This document shows positions 1-12,094 of a DNA stretch of 64,000 bases, in pieces (positions within the stretch are counted from its first letter, which is position 1; each line of letters starts with the position of its first letter). A program made the translations under genes and the position numbers. Below the pieces are notes generated by a model. That model made no database searches. It saw nothing but the letters and a program-made list of their open reading frames with translations, and was not told the origin of the DNA. Source of the DNA: Notospermus geniculatus (taxonomy: Eukaryota; Nemertea; Pilidiophora; Heteronemertea; Lineidae); contig NMRB01001973.1 of assembly GCA_002633025.1 (NCBI GenBank), positions 52,948-116,947 of the forward strand. Reading direction: 5' to 3'.

Positions 1-538
1 TATGGCTGCTTGAACATAAAAGGGTTAATATGTGTGTTTGTCCTCATTTTAGCTCGTCCAACACCCAACATTTCAAGAAAGGACACCCAAATCCTGAATT
101 GGATTAGTTTTCATTAAGATCTACCCATTTTGGCAGCAGAAAATAGAAAAAGAAGTCAATGGATGCCCTAAAAACATCAAAGTTCGGGTTATAAGGGGTT
201 AAAATGATGACATAAAAGGGTTAATATGGCACTATTTTCACATTTGTGCATTCCTTCAGATGTCTCATGAATAAAAACCAGGACAATATGAGAAATGTCT
301 TCAAAATTCTTTCTCAGAACTGACCCAAGGGCTTGCAAGACAAACCGTAGAAATTTCCAAAGTTTTGGCAAACAAGGGGTTAATACATACCCTTGTACAC
401 ACCTAAAATGCGTACACACCCAAAAATCTGTTGACAGACATCCATGCCCTTCATTTAAAACAGGTTTCATTTTGTTCTACTGGGTGGAGGGGTATCTCGT
501 TATCTAGAGCCCTTTTTGAGGTCTTGCCACTGCACTAA
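1..538. other. noncoding flank, no gene seen
   Basis: No reading frame here has convincing coding character. The words GGGTTAATATG or GGGGTTAATA recur near positions 24, 210 and 375, each after an A-rich or G-rich run, which suggests short degenerate direct repeats. Nothing else is recognised. Confidence 0.4.
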
Positions 539-1727
539 ATGGTCAATCAGACAGAAGGAAATGGACACACTGGAGTTATGGCGTTTTCGTGCCAGAACAA
601 ATTGCACTCCATTCGCTGGTACTCATCTCCTCGAATTGAAGGAGGAAAGTTTTTGGTTGATGCCAAGATGGTCCATGGACACATTGCAGCTGGCATTCAG
701 CCTGTGCAGTATGAACGTCTTTGTGATGGGGCAGGAATCGGAAAAGTTGGGGAGGGCACCTTGAACAACTTAGTTGAACAGTATCAGGGCAGTTCATGAA
801 CTGTCGGAGGAGGCCCAGAGTGATGCCCTCTTGGAGGAGATTGGCGAGTGCATTATGGCGCCAGGATCAGACGATGGCATAGACATTTTGACTGATGCCA
901 GACACTGTTGGAGGAAAAATGCCAGATTTTCTGATGTTGTTTGTCTGGGGGATATCACACATAAAGTTTTGAGGGTGGAAACCTTGTCAAAGACTGAAGA
1001 CGATCCGTGCACCCAACGCCACGAGATGATTGGGGTGAACAGGATATACGACTATTTTGACAGGGAAGGTGTTCCTATTAGGATCCATTCGCATGACAAC
1101 AATGCCTCTGTCACCAAATTTGTTCGCGAACAACGGCAGCCAACCCGTAATGGCAATGACACATGGCACACGTGCAAAGGTGTTGCAAGGGAGATGGCCA
1201 AAATCACGAAGGGGAAAAAATCACAGGAGGGAAAAACATGGCACCCTGAACTCACAGACAAAGCTGGTTCGATAAAGACACATATCTACTGGTCGATGAA
1301 AACGTGCAATGATTCTGCTGAACAGTTACGCGCCAATATCGATGGTATCATCCCCCACTACAAAAATGTTCATACCAACTGCCACCCTGATTCCAGATGT
1401 CGTTCTGATCCTGGATACGAACCCAGCAAAGTGCCTCTGACTGATCCTGTGGCTGAGCAACTTTTATCAAAATTTCTCAAGTCACTTCCTATGTACAAAA
1501 ATGCAGATTACTATAGGGCCTGTAAGGACACCCATTATGTTGAATCATTCAACAATGCCATTCTTATATACCAGGACAAGAGAATCGGAGGCATTTTGTT
1601 CAAACGATATAGGATGAACACAGAACTTGCCATCCTGGACTGGAATGAACATGTGGACCGTCGGGTTTTGATCGAAATTAGCGACTTGATTTCCCTCAGC
1701 AACGTTTTCTTGAAAACTTTCCGTTGA
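539..1727 (+). pseudogene. DDE transposase pseudogene with one frameshift
   Basis: Two overlapping frames together read as a transposase. The first (539 to about 780) gives about 80 residues and breaks near 780. The second continues from 774 to a stop at 1727 (317 codons open). The second frame shows a DDE-type pattern: an Asp in DILTDARHCWRKN, a second Asp in HSHDNNASVTK, and a Glu in THYVESFNNA, with Cys/His pairs between (HTNCHPDSRC). These features fit a cut-and-paste transposase of a family common in marine invertebrates. I cannot assign the superfamily with confidence. The frameshift and the lack of a recognisable N-terminal DNA-binding domain make it inactive. No terminal inverted repeats were found around it. 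Confidence 0.6.
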
Positions 1728-1740
1728 CAAGTCAAAGCCT

Positions 1741-2861
1741 GGAATTCCTAGACCAGAAACGTCGGTGATTGTCTGAGACGCCCGTGGTGCGGGGTTTTGT
1801 TCGGGTGTCGGGATTGGTTGAAGTATCGAAGGTGGCCGATTTATGAAATCTTTGTCTTCTGATTTGCCGGCCGGATAGATCTCAAGAACGGCAGCACTTA
1901 GTATGTCGTGTTCCGGCGGTTCGTTGTTTTGCTCAGTGTGCCACTGAAAAGTCTCCTCAAGAGAAGTTTGTGATGCGCACACCAGTTGTAACCTCTTCAT
2001 TCGTGACATTGTCTTCGACAGGTACGATCACACCTGTTGCATCATTGACAGACTCATAATAGTGCATTTCACCCGTGCTAGACTGAGCTGGCTGACCTAC
2101 GGTATTATAATTGACCACGGCATTATTAGAAACTACACCGTTTGGTACATATTGCGATTGATCAGAGTCTTTGGACGTCAAAGTGTCTACCAACGGCTGA
2201 TGAACAGCCACTGTGTTGCCACTCACCATTGCATTGGCATGATGTTCTAAGATAGCCACCCTGGCCGACAGATTTTGATTTTCAAGTTGCGATACACGAT
2301 CTTCAATGTTAGTGAGATGTTCATTGGTGACGTTCAGTCCAGACGTGATATCACTCAGCATGTTTTCGGTAAAAGTTGAAACGTCGACCAATTCCTTGTT
2401 TCTGGCGATCTTTGCCGGCAAAGCGCTTTCAGTTTTTGCCAAATTTAAACTGGAATAAAACCTACTCGCGGCATTCAGGATATCGCTACGGTTCTTTACG
2501 TTCGGTTGCTTTTTGTAGTAGGCTACTGAATGATATCGTCGACTTCACTTTTTTGGGGGACAATTCGAGATTGTAGAAAAATAATCCTCCACTCCTGCTT
2601 GTTACCCAAATGAGGAACCGTCACTAACCTGACCTGGTAAATTTGTCCCCCTGCTTCATGCATCAACTTCAGTTTTTTATACGTCGTCGCTAACAACTTG
2701 ACTAATTTTACGGACACCCCCTTTCCTTTCGAGACCTTTTTAATGTTTTCTGCAGTTTGGAGGGCTTTGACGAGAACATCATAATCTTCGTCTTCAATTG
2801 GTCTTTGCGTGTAGATACGCTTGCTCTTATCGTCAGTGGGGGAATTGAACGTCTTCGGCAT
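1741..2861 (-). pseudogene. unknown minus-strand coding remnant with two frameshifts
   Basis: Starting from ATG at 2861, about 112 residues stay open to 2523. The downstream frame that continues (through RSDILNAASRFYSSLN) runs into the open stretch ending at 1957, and a third frame (2009 toward 1741) carries on with a Pro/Gln-rich tail. The middle part, read from ATG 2442, predicts a coiled coil around NEHLTNIEDRVSQLENQ. The three frames look like one protein broken near 2530 and 1990. The product is not recognised. Its 3' end stops where the neighbouring transposase begins, and its 5' end abuts a repeat starting near 2868. It could be a transposon accessory protein or a viral remnant. Confidence 0.35.
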
Positions 2862-2867
2862 GATGAT

Positions 2868-3850
2868 TTTTATCTCCCCGCTTTTTGAAAAAAGTCGGGG
2901 AGATATTGTTTTACCCTCCGGCGTCAGTCCGGCTGTCCGTCCGTCCGGCTGTCCGTCCGTCCGTCCGTCCGAAAGTGATATCTCCTCCTAGACAGTTCAA
3001 CGGAGAAGCTTGAAACTTTGGTATATACAGTGGAACCTGTCACATTGAACACCTTGGTACTTTGAACAAACTGCCTACATTGAACACTTTGAAATTCCCC
3101 GCCAGATCTAAGAGTAAAGGATTACCTAGTACGGTGACCCTTGGTACATTGAACACCTCCTTACAATGAACGCTTGTGAAATTCCCCGTGAGTGTTCAAT
3201 GTAGACAGGTTCCACTGTATTAGGTACTCATCCACTATTGTGCACAACACTTTTGGAATTTCGATCCAACTTCCTGTCGTTCCACCAGGGGGCGATATGC
3301 GAAAAACACATTTTTGGCCATTACTCCTTAACTAATTGTGATAAAGTGACGAAATTTTGTGTGATGGTCTATCCCTAACAGCTTCATAATATATCTTACG
3401 GGTTTTGACCTTGACCTACTTTCAAGGTCACAGGGGTCAAATTTTCATAAAAACCATGAGAAACATGGGGAAACACATTCATGGGTGTTATTCCTTACCT
3501 ATTTAGGATGCAGGTTCAAAACTGTGTGTGGTGGTGCACCTGTAACAGCTTCGTAACATATCACATAGATTTTGACCTTGACCTACTTTTCAAGGTCAGG
3601 AATCAACTTTACAAAGAGATTGTTCTGATACAACAAATATTGCCAAAATTCATCAGAGAAACTTGAACCTGAAACTTTGGAATGTTTACGTACTTGACTA
3701 TAAAATGTGCACAACACTAACATGACTAATGTATTTAGATCCAACTCGGCCTCCTTCCACCAGGGGGCGATATATGAAACGCACAGAAAAAATAACCATG
3801 TCACCATTACCTGCTGTCGAAAGCGGGGAGATATGCGATGGGCTCCCCAT
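2868..3850. repeat. interspersed repeat with CTCCCCGC ends
   Basis: The left end carries TCTCCCCGCTTTTTGAAAAA followed by AGTCGGGGAGATA, and the right end carries CGAAAGCGGGGAGATATGCG, so the termini are roughly inverted. A (GTCC/CGTC)n stretch lies at 2920-2970. Two internal segments containing TTTTGACCTTGACCTACTTT are imperfect direct repeats. No coding capacity is seen. A second element (3025-3221) is nested in it. Confidence 0.55.
3025..3221. mobile_element. MITE with CAGTGGAACCTGTC termini
   Basis: The ends read TACAGTGGAACCTGTC and GACAGGTTCCACTGTA, giving terminal inverted repeats flanked by TA. Internal copies of CATTGAACAC also pair across the element. The TA flank and CAGT start suit a Tc1/mariner-type non-autonomous element. 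It interrupts the larger repeat at 2868-3850. Confidence 0.7.
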
Positions 3851-4133
3851 CGACATTGCTCTAGTTTGACTTATGACGTACTGGTAGGGGCTTGACCGTG
3901 TTCATGGTAAATCCCAAGTGTCTTTCACTGATTCTCACCACGAAAACTGGCTGAAAAGGCTATAGTCTCCATTCTTCATACATTTCTTGTATGTAGTGAC
4001 AGGTAATCTCTTCAAATTCAGAATCAGTGACAAGATCCTGCCACAAAATTCACTCCTCTTGAATGTCCATGTGTAGTCCAAGCAGAGTGAGTGAGTAAGC
4101 AGACAAATGGTGAACACGTGTGAACCCGGTGAG

Positions 4134-4780
4134 GGTAGGCTGTAGTTTCCGGAAAGCTGGAATGCTGGAAAGTATGTTGGAAAGCTGGAAAGTGTGGGGA
4201 ATTCCAAAGGTTCAGTATAAAATCTGGAATATCCTGATGGAACGTCCTTGGTGGTGTTTGAAGTTACTGAAAACGCAGCATTGAAGTTTTATTGAAGGCC
4301 TACCCAACGATGATATCAGGTTAATGTGTGTGACCCAGACTGACAACCTGCAACACAGAATAGGAAGGAGGTACACAGCGTTTTTGGTTCGCCCCATTTG
4401 TAGTACAGTAAGATGAAACCATCTGACCTCTGCAATTGAAATTATCTGTGTGTGACCTGCATATCACTTCAGTTCACCTAGGCCTATAGGCCTCGTCAGT
4501 TCATTGAGTATCACCTTGTTCAACTGGGTGTCTATAAAATGAGAACTGAGCAAATGGCACTTGGCCCAGAAAGGCACTCTTTCGGTTTTATCGAGTATCG
4601 GGCAGATGGGGGTTAGGATTTGGGGTTTGGTTGAAAGTGAGTGATCACCAGCTTTATATACAGCACAACAACTGACAAAAAGTGATCAATTAATGGATTT
4701 AATAAACTTTCCATACTTTCCAGTACTTTCCATATTTCCAGGTTTCCAGCTTTCCAGCATTCCGGAAACTACAGACTACC
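4134..4780. mobile_element. non-autonomous element, GGTAG(T/G)CTGTAGTTTCC termini, 9-bp target duplication
   Basis: The left end starts GGTAGGCTGTAGTTTCCGG and the right end finishes CCGGAAACTACAGACTACC. The 9-bp direct repeat CCCGGTGAG flanks both sides (4125-4133 and 4781-4789), which shows transposition. Sub-terminal GGAAAGCTGG motifs repeat several times. A 9-bp duplication fits Mutator-like elements. A SINE-like segment lies inside at 4235-4475. Related copies are at 40274-40842 and 41594-41780. Confidence 0.8.
4235..4475 (+). repeat. partial copy of a SINE-like repeat
   Basis: Words such as CATTGAAGTTTTATTGAAGG, GTGACCCAGACTGACAACCT and ATATCACTTCAGTTCACC also occur, in the same order, at 27868-28321 and, reversed, at 20704-21424. 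This copy lacks the TTCGAACC-containing head and the CAGTGC tail. Confidence 0.6.
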
Positions 4781-4789
4781 CCCGGTGAG

Positions 4790-7333
4790 AGCTAGAAGCA
4801 CAGTGATCCGGAGTTAGACTGCACTATCTCATGTTGGTACGGATGACCTATTTAAGGTGAAGTAGAACCACTTCACCATATCATAGGAATATTTCCTTTG
4901 AAAACAGTCTTTTTGAGTTGGGTGCCCATATCCAAAGTCAAAAAGATCACACAGAGTCAAACATAATAATAATTAATAAACATAATAATTAACCAATAAC
5001 AATAAAAATCAAACCGGGCGGGGGGGGGGGCTTATAAGCAATAACAATAGCAATAAACCAAATCGGGGGAGGGGGCTTATAATCAATAACAATAAAACAA
5101 TAGAAAATGGTGGATAGTAGAAGCTGTGGGTGATAGGAAGGACTAATTGCCGTGTGATACGATACTGTCCTACCTAAGGAAGAGAGAAAGTCCACATGTT
5201 TTTTTAAATTGGACCCCATCTTCCTGTGTTTTTCTTGCACGTCCATGAGTTTGAGTTGTGTCTCTGCCGTGTCGGTTTTTGTGAGGGAAAAAAGATCCTG
5301 GAGCTGTTCTTTAGAGAAATATCTGAATTGAAGACATAAAAATCGTTAGCTGGTCAGATCAAAGGTGTCATAATCACACTGCACAATGCTGGCTATTGAA
5401 CCATCTTTTTTTAAGATGGGGATTTAGCACAGTGGTGTGCACGCTTTCCCTCAATGCTGGCGGTGTTGCCTTATGTGGAGGCATGGGCCATAGAAACTGC
5501 CTCCAAAGGAGGTGGTATCAACGACCCTGTGACCTCTCGCTTGGTTTGCTGTATCTTTTGTATCTATACTTGCATGCATTAGTGCGTTTTATGTCGAATG
5601 ATCACCACAGGCCGCTGTAGTTACGCGATGACTCGATGACCGCCAAAATTATCAAATGAAATTCAGCTGGTTATTTCTAAGAAGTGGAATGGTTCAACGG
5701 CGGAAGTGGACCGACGTAGTGTCGCCAGCTACCAAGAGGTGAATTAGCGTAAATCATCAAATGAAGGATAGCCTCGAACTGGGCCTACAGCTCCTAAGTC
5801 CTTGAGAATTTACTATGGGTCCCTTTTGGAAAGTTGTAGGGATTGGTCTTGTCTCCCTATTCCAAACCCCGGAGGAGGTATAGCGGTAATTTTCAGCCCT
5901 TTTGAGCAATGATCCTACTGCATGTTCTATACCGGAAGTGTCCCAATACGTCAAAGCTGCCATGCAAAAAGTACATTCATGAAAATGACGAAATACACCC
6001 GGCTTATTCATGTACTTCATGACGTCATCAGTTTTGTGGTCACGTGCATCTTGGCAAGACGCACGTGACAATCTTGGACGAAAATTTCCAGATCTTGTAC
6101 ATACATGTATGATATTTTATAAATCTTGCAATGTTTTTTTTTCAATTTGGTAATCCTTTTTTAAATTCTTGCAGTGATTGTCACATTCGTGGACGATATT
6201 TTTCAAATTTGGAACACATTTTACAGTTCTTTCAGTTTTTTTATTGTGTAATGAAAATTAAATTCTTGGACTGTACTTTTTCAAAACACTTCATGACTTG
6301 AACGAAAAAAACAGTCTTGAATAAATTCCGCTGCCTCACGCACAACCACAATCATGCATTCCAAGCGCAAATGACGCCACCCCAACGGCGTTAGAGTTAT
6401 ACTAAAATTGGGAATAGGTATGCGGTTTAACGATGGTTATAAAAATATGCAAGAGGTGGCTTATTTCACCTTCCTAAAAATGTCGCAGATTAACCCAGTG
6501 TTCTGAAATGCCGAACTCGAATTAAAATAAGGCATTCGCCAGTTACGCAGGAAATTTATTTGGCCTTCTTCGCGCCTTCGAGTCATCGCGCCATCGAGAG
6601 GCCTCCTGCGCATGCCCAGATTGATTTCTTCCGGTCGTCAATAATATTCTATTGGCTCAACTGTGGAGGTAGGCGTCGACTACGCCGATCTGGCTGCGTC
6701 ACCGTACTATTTTTAGGAGGGCTTTCCCCATGTTGTGGCCGTTCTCCGAAAGGTGACGCCTCTATAGCAAATTCCCTTCCTAACAGTCGTGAGGGCTGGA
6801 CTGAATTTGCCTTTTGAGTTTAATCATTGTATACCACTGTGTATTAAAACAATACTTGACCCTGTTCTAGTTTGATTGGAACTGAATTCCAACATGGTCG
6901 TATGGGGAGAAAAAGTTGACTTTGATGAGAAAAAGTTTTGCTAAAAATTTAAAAGTTATTTATGGGCCAATTTTATTCAGACTTGGTCAAATTAATGATA
7001 ATGCTTGTCTGCACAAGAATATAATATATGAGCAATTAAGGAGGGAGAAATAATCCGCACAGCAAAAAAAAGGATTTTTGTTAACACTCTTCATGCAGAG
7101 TCTATGAAGTTGTAAAATGTAAGAATATAGGTCTACTCATATTGTAGCAAATGGCTCAATTTTGTTGAAAGCATTGTTAAATTGAAGACAGTGATTTTGT
7201 GAGCATGAATATATGTGGGGAATGCAAATAGATGTTCACTTGGTGGAGAAAAAATTTATTTGTCAGCCCTCCTTTTTCCTTTTCCCACATCCTGAATTTT
7301 GCACTACTGGTGGTTCCTCAAACTCAGTCAAGT
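4790..7333. other. noncoding stretch, no gene supported
   Basis: Poly-G runs lie near 5020-5070 and short AT-rich runs are common. The GC-rich block 6540-6800 contains TGCGCATGCCC, which resembles an NRF-1 type promoter site, but no downstream gene could be tied to it. Short reading frames here lack domain signatures. Confidence 0.4.
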
Positions 7334-7450
7334 GGCCATATGAATAAAGACTTAGTAAATGCTTTTACTTGAATTTTGCAATGCAAATGCACCAGGCAAT
7401 GCTGTACAAATCTGAAGTAAAAGCAATTGTTAGTCTTTATTCAAATGACC
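7334..7450. mobile_element. palindromic MITE, TCATATGAATAAAGAC family
   Basis: The left arm has GGCCATATGAATAAAGAC and the right arm GTCTTTATTCAAATGACC, with inner words AAATGCTTTTACTT and AAGTAAAAGCAATT also pairing. A second copy lies at 17069-17185 with the same AGATTTGTACAGCATTG core in the opposite orientation. Confidence 0.7.
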
Positions 7451-7669
7451 CTTGGAGGAATTATTCCTCCAAGAATGACCCAATGTCGTTTACCTCAAGT
7501 TACTTAGTGATGCCAAAGGATTTTGGCACTTCTCAAACATAACTTTTTACAGTCTTATCCATTGCCTGTTGCCTGTAAAGTATTGTGACAAAGAGCACTC
7601 TGAACATTTTCTCCATGGACTACTCTCCTCACCACACCTCGCTCCCATCATTATGCAGGGCCTTTAATT

Positions 7670-7700
7670 AAGACCGCCCCCATCCCAATGGGGCGGTCTT
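7670..7700. repeat. perfect 11-bp stem hairpin
   Basis: AAGACCGCCCC pairs exactly with GGGGCGGTCTT across a 9-base loop. It lies in noncoding DNA just before a (CT)n stretch at about 7722-7752. No gene depends on it in this window. Confidence 0.5.
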
Positions 7701-7721
7701 CCTTGTTTTTACTGAATTTCT

Positions 7722-7752
7722 CTCGATCTCTCGATCTCTCTCTCTCTCTCTC
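7722..7752. repeat. (CT)n microsatellite
   Basis: The sequence is an uninterrupted to mildly interrupted run of TCTCTC units preceded by two TCTCGATC units. Confidence 0.8.
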
Positions 7753-8119
7753 CATCCAATCTGTGGTTTCCGCAAATTATCTAATAAAATACGCCATGTA
7801 TCGCTGCAAAACTTCGAGGGATTATAGACATCAATATTACACAGAACCCTAATGATTCTTGTTATCATCCGAGGAGAATAAATTGTGAAATTTGGACGAT
7901 TTTTGCCGTTTGTCGCATTATCGTGTTTGCCTGTCGGGCCAACCTCCATACAGACGGCGGCTGAACAAAACGCCTGGAGAACTGGCCACTCTCCAATGCC
8001 GAGGTCAGACAGTATCGCCGCACAAGTGCAGTATCACAAAACGAGTACGCCGTACCTCCTGGGCTGGTGGGATTGGAGAGTGGCGTAGCGAGCATGCGCA
8101 TTAGTGCCCATACATGCCA

Positions 8120-9060
8120 TACTATCAATACGCAAACCGTCGAGTCACTTTTGTTCCGTGGAAAATCAGCAAAAGAAGCACACCTAGGCCTATGCGGGGA
8201 TATTTTGTTTTAATGTAGTTGATAGGTAAGTTAACATTGTTGGTGTCAAATCGCATACAATGTCAACCATACGAAGTGGTGTTAATTCGTATATTCAGCG
8301 TGATTTCAAGTGGCGCTTGCTTACCATGCTTACCGGTAGCAGCATGCACTCACCTACCTGCTCACCTCACACAGTACACACATGCATGATGCATGCACAT
8401 CATCATGCATGTAGGCATGACATGCTCAATGCTGATCGCGTGGCGTGTTTAGCCGGGCATACCAGCGTGCATAGCATGATCAGATGATAGGCCTAGCATA
8501 TGCATCATGTGCACATGCCATGCTTCCCATCATTCATATAAACCGTAGGCCTACCGGTACCGGTATTTTAGGGCTGCCTAGCCAATAGGCAGCTGATAGG
8601 CCTAATCTAGGGTCTACCTTACCTACCACTGGCACCGGCATACCGGTACTGTAGGCCTACTGGCTAGCATGCTAGGCCTAGGCCTAGGCATATACCCTAT
8701 TAGGCTAGGCCTAGGCCTAAGCCTACAGGCAGGCTGATCCTGATATAGGCCTAGGGGGGCCTTGGCAGGCTAGGCCTAGTTGTTGGCACTCCAGATGTCC
8801 ACTTCACCCCATGCTTGCAGGCCATGACCAGCCGGCCCTACCGGTACCCCTCTGGCCTGGCCTGGCCTGGGCTTAGCCTTGATCAGTGATGTGCATCACG
8901 GCGTCACGGTCACCATCATCGATCGTGTACTGTAGGCCTACCAGTAGGCCTCCTAGCCTAGGCCTATGATGGTACCAGTACGGTACACTGCTAGGCCTAG
9001 GCCTACCGGTAGGCCTTAGGATAGATGATGATGACCGTGACGGCGTGATGCACATCACAT
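8120..9060. repeat. AGGCCTA-rich low-complexity region with long inverted repeat
   Basis: Dozens of overlapping TAGGCCTA, GCATGC and CCGGTACCGG palindromes fill this block. Within it, 8886-8920 and 9024-9058 form near-perfect 35-bp inverted arms (GTGATGTGCATCACGGCGTC start) around an AGGCCT-rich loop. No coding frame is supported. Confidence 0.65.
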
Positions 9061-9460
9061 GATATTGGTGAATAATTTTTCCATATTTTGTTTCAGATCT
9101 GTGAGTGTGACCATTGTTGAAATCCAAATCCTGCTGGTGATACATTACACTCATCTTCGATGATCGAAGGCCGATCTGCTCCTGCGTTACATCGCACATC
9201 ACCCTTCGAGTAATAGGCTGGTCCGTGGCTTATGTTGGCACGATGCCAACTTTACCGGGTGACCAATGAATCAGATTGCACTTTATATCGAGTCGTCGGC
9301 AGGGGTTGCCACTATTTGTACCACGAGGAAATTTTACAACACCGATTCTGATTGGCCTCTTCTTCTCGAACAGGAGGCACTTATTTGCCCCAAGCAGTCA
9401 AGGCTGAGGCTCTTCATGGAAAAATTATGAAGATAGAATCCGAACGTGAAGATTAGGCCT

Positions 9461-9700
9461 ATTATTATTATTATTTTTATTATTGTTATTTTTATTATTA
9501 TTATTACCCGCCCCGCCCATGAAGTTCGTAAAAAGACTGTGAAAAGTTGCCACTGCGTCAACTCTGCGTGTTCGCAGACAGTTTGACCCGTTCGGCAAAA
9601 TTTTCAAGATCGAACATGTTATTTATCTTTATCATTCATGTCATTACTAGGCCTATTACATTTATTATATTTATTCTTATTGGCATTATTTATTATTCAA

Positions 9701-9748
<48 letters not shown>

Positions 9749-9803
9749 TAGGCCTATTACATTTATTATATTTATTCTTATTGGCATTATTTATTATTCA
9801 ATA
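9461..9803. repeat. (ATT)n microsatellites with a 60-bp duplication
   Basis: There are two (ATT)n blocks, at about 9461-9507 and 9700-9748. The second is flanked on both sides by the same roughly 60-bp unit, which starts ACTAGGCCTATTACATTTAT (9645-9702 and 9747-9803), so microsatellite and unit were duplicated together. Confidence 0.75.
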
Positions 9804-10183
9804 TGCAGACAGAGTCTGCATGAATTACATTAGCGACGCAGTTTTATTGATTCCCGGTGCGGCTTTTGGGAAATCTTGCGACCCAAAAATTTGACAACAC
9901 TTCGGTTTTGAAGCAATTGAATTTGACAGCAATGATGAAAATATAAGGACTTTCATTGACATTTTAAAGATTTGTCAGAATTCAAGGATATTCCAGGTCC
10001 TGGAGAAATTATTCCTAAAATTCATTGATATTCAAGGATTTCAAGCACCCGTATGAACGCTGAACTAGCTCAGTCTGATGGGGCATCGAACGTTTTCCGA
10101 CGAAGAATGCTTTTACCCGTCATGGTGATGATAATAATAATGATAATAATAACGAGGGTACTTATGGCCTTCCACGGCAAAGA

Positions 10184-10880
10184 GTGGAAAGTCATGCCAG
10201 TTCTCACACGCTAGTGACACCGCCTCTACTTAAGGCATCAGGATCTGGATCATACCCTGTTAAACGACCCCCGACACCGGTCACCACACCACCTCCACAA
10301 ATGGCATCGGGACCATTTTCTTTGTTCCCTGCACCAACAACCTCCTCGAAGCTCATCTCGAGGAAATGAAAGAGAACTTCGACGCCGTGTAGAAACTTGA
10401 CGAAGAAATTGAACAGAAGTTGGAAGCAGCCAAAAAAGACACTGCGGACGACGCCACGGATGCCAGCAAATTGCGGACAACCAACAGAACGAACCGACTC
10501 ACCAAAGCCAAGATACCCACAACATTACCAGCCTCATCATCACCTTCAACTTCATCACCAGAACCAAAGAAAACAGCTCAACTTCCTAAATTGAAATTAC
10601 CATTCTTCGATGGAAACTTTACCAAGTGGAACGCCTTCTGGGATGCCATTGAAGCGGACGTCATTAAAGGTAGCTATGCCGATATCACCAAATTTAACTA
10701 TATCACCGGACAGCTCACAACAAACGCCAAGGATTCACGAACTACTAATTCAAAAGAAATATTGTCATCGCCATTCCTAGACAACGCATTGAAAGTTTTC
10801 CGACAAAGGCGATGGAAGATAAAGAACTCATTATCCGGCCTGGCCCTATCACTGCAAACCTGGAGGTGGTACTATATCTG
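10184..10880 (+). pseudogene. BEL/Pao retrotransposon gag fragment
   Basis: The frame from 10420 carries a low-complexity Pro/Ser/Thr region, then LPKLKLPFFDGNFTKWNAFW and a following segment with KFNYITGQL. This is the start of the DUF1759-type gag domain of BEL/Pao LTR retrotransposons (short Pro-Lys-Leu motif, aromatic-Gly, Trp-x-x-Phe-Trp). About 60 residues of the domain are present, then the reading changes to an unrelated tail. No LTRs, protease or reverse transcriptase follow in frame, so it is a dead fragment. Confidence 0.65.
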
Positions 10881-10997
10881 AATAAGATTCAGCTAGCTGC
10901 TTATCGTGGCAGACGTTTCGTTGGAAACCATTGCAACGAGTATTTGAAGGAAATTTTGGACACACGGCATGGACCAAAGAAAATTTCTTACTATTGA
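10812..10997 (+). pseudogene. fragment of a transposon protein with FVGNHC motif
   Basis: In the frame starting at 10812, IIRPGPITANLEVVL leads to YRGRRFVGNHCNEYLKE. The same RFVGNHC-type block recurs at 54319-54618 (SNSFVGNHCKDYIK). This marks a repetitive protein family with several broken copies here. It is fused in sequence to the BEL/Pao gag remnant just upstream, in another frame. Confidence 0.5.
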
Positions 10998-10999
10998 AG

Positions 11000-12094
11000 G
11001 AAATTCTCACGAAAATCTGGGACCTCCAAAAACAATTCCTGCCAGTTAAAGACACCAACTCTCCTCAGAATGGCTGCTGCATCATCCTCTGACAGTGCCG
11101 AAGTTTTGCTTCCCACGGCAAAGAGTGGAACTATGGGGAGAATGCATGAAAATTAGGCGACCGTTACACGAGAACGTAATTTTAAAAAATATTCAATACA
11201 CACACGGTCAAGCTTTTCCTCAAATTACTTTGCCGTATTGCAATTGAGACCTCGAATCTGACAAGCTAGTGCCCGATCCGTACTTGTTTGTTAAAGGATG
11301 GCAAAGGGTAATTGGTACGGCCAAACTTCTTCTTCCAGAAGTTACAGCGAACGTTTAGCTGACCAGCACATAGATCCAACCTAATTGAAGAAGCTCGTTG
11401 ATTATGAAACAACGAGAGGCTTTGGGAAAGGCGAGTTTGGCCGAAACGGCCTTCTGCATAGAACAGATACGTTTATTGAAGGACTTGGCTTTCCATACAA
11501 GCCAAATATTTGTCATCCTTTCCATTTTTTATCGATCCCTACAACACCAGTTTTTCGAGTATTGGTAAGAGGGGAACCCGGATCACTGCAACATCACAAA
11601 GATCTACAATTCTCTAATTTCTGGGCCACTTTGTGAAGTCGAGAGATGGTGCCATGCAAGCACGGAAACAATATCAATTGTTACCCAGACATCGATGAGA
11701 CCCAGGTGATATCTATTAACTTGGTGCCAGCCATTCCCCTCAAAACGTGGACTGGTCACCTTATTCGAGGACGTGGATGATGGATGACAAGGACTATACA
11801 CCATGTCTTGTGATATCCACCAATTATACGAGAAGCTTGTTGGAAGTTAACAACGATGGATGCAGTGAAATTACTGCGAACTTTTGCTGGCCACACATGC
11901 ATTCAACCAATGCAGACGATGAAGAATTACCGGTTTGTTGGTGGTAAATTAAATCTAATGATTTCATGTTCTCCACAACAGAGATGGGCCGACTACGAGA
12001 TACACTGGATCTGAGGAAATCCAGATGGGTGCCAAATCCTTTGTTTTAGGAAGTAACCTACGCGTCCATCTGGGAGGTTCCTGATGGCGGTGTA
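11000..12094. other. degenerate transposon-like DNA
   Basis: Short frames interrupted by stops fill this stretch. The phrase CACGGCAAAGAGTGGAA occurs at both about 10175 and 11115, which suggests the two places derive from one element. I could not identify pol domains. Confidence 0.35.

Noticed and set aside
539-1740. Transposase as the mobilising enzyme of the viral block, as in the fish Teratorn element
   Set aside because: It is frameshifted, lies 20 kb away, is not recognisably piggyBac, and no shared terminal repeats around the viral block were found.
2920-2970. Possible CRISPR or tandem structure from CCGTCCGTCC repeats
   Set aside because: It is a simple-sequence run inside a eukaryotic dispersed repeat, with no spacers.
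6560-6817. GC-rich frame with possible promoter-like sites
   Set aside because: No domain and no downstream gene; a CpG-like block alone is weak evidence.
9547-9894. Leu/Ile-rich 115-aa frame resembling a membrane protein
   Set aside because: The hydrophobic run is produced by the (ATT)n microsatellite.
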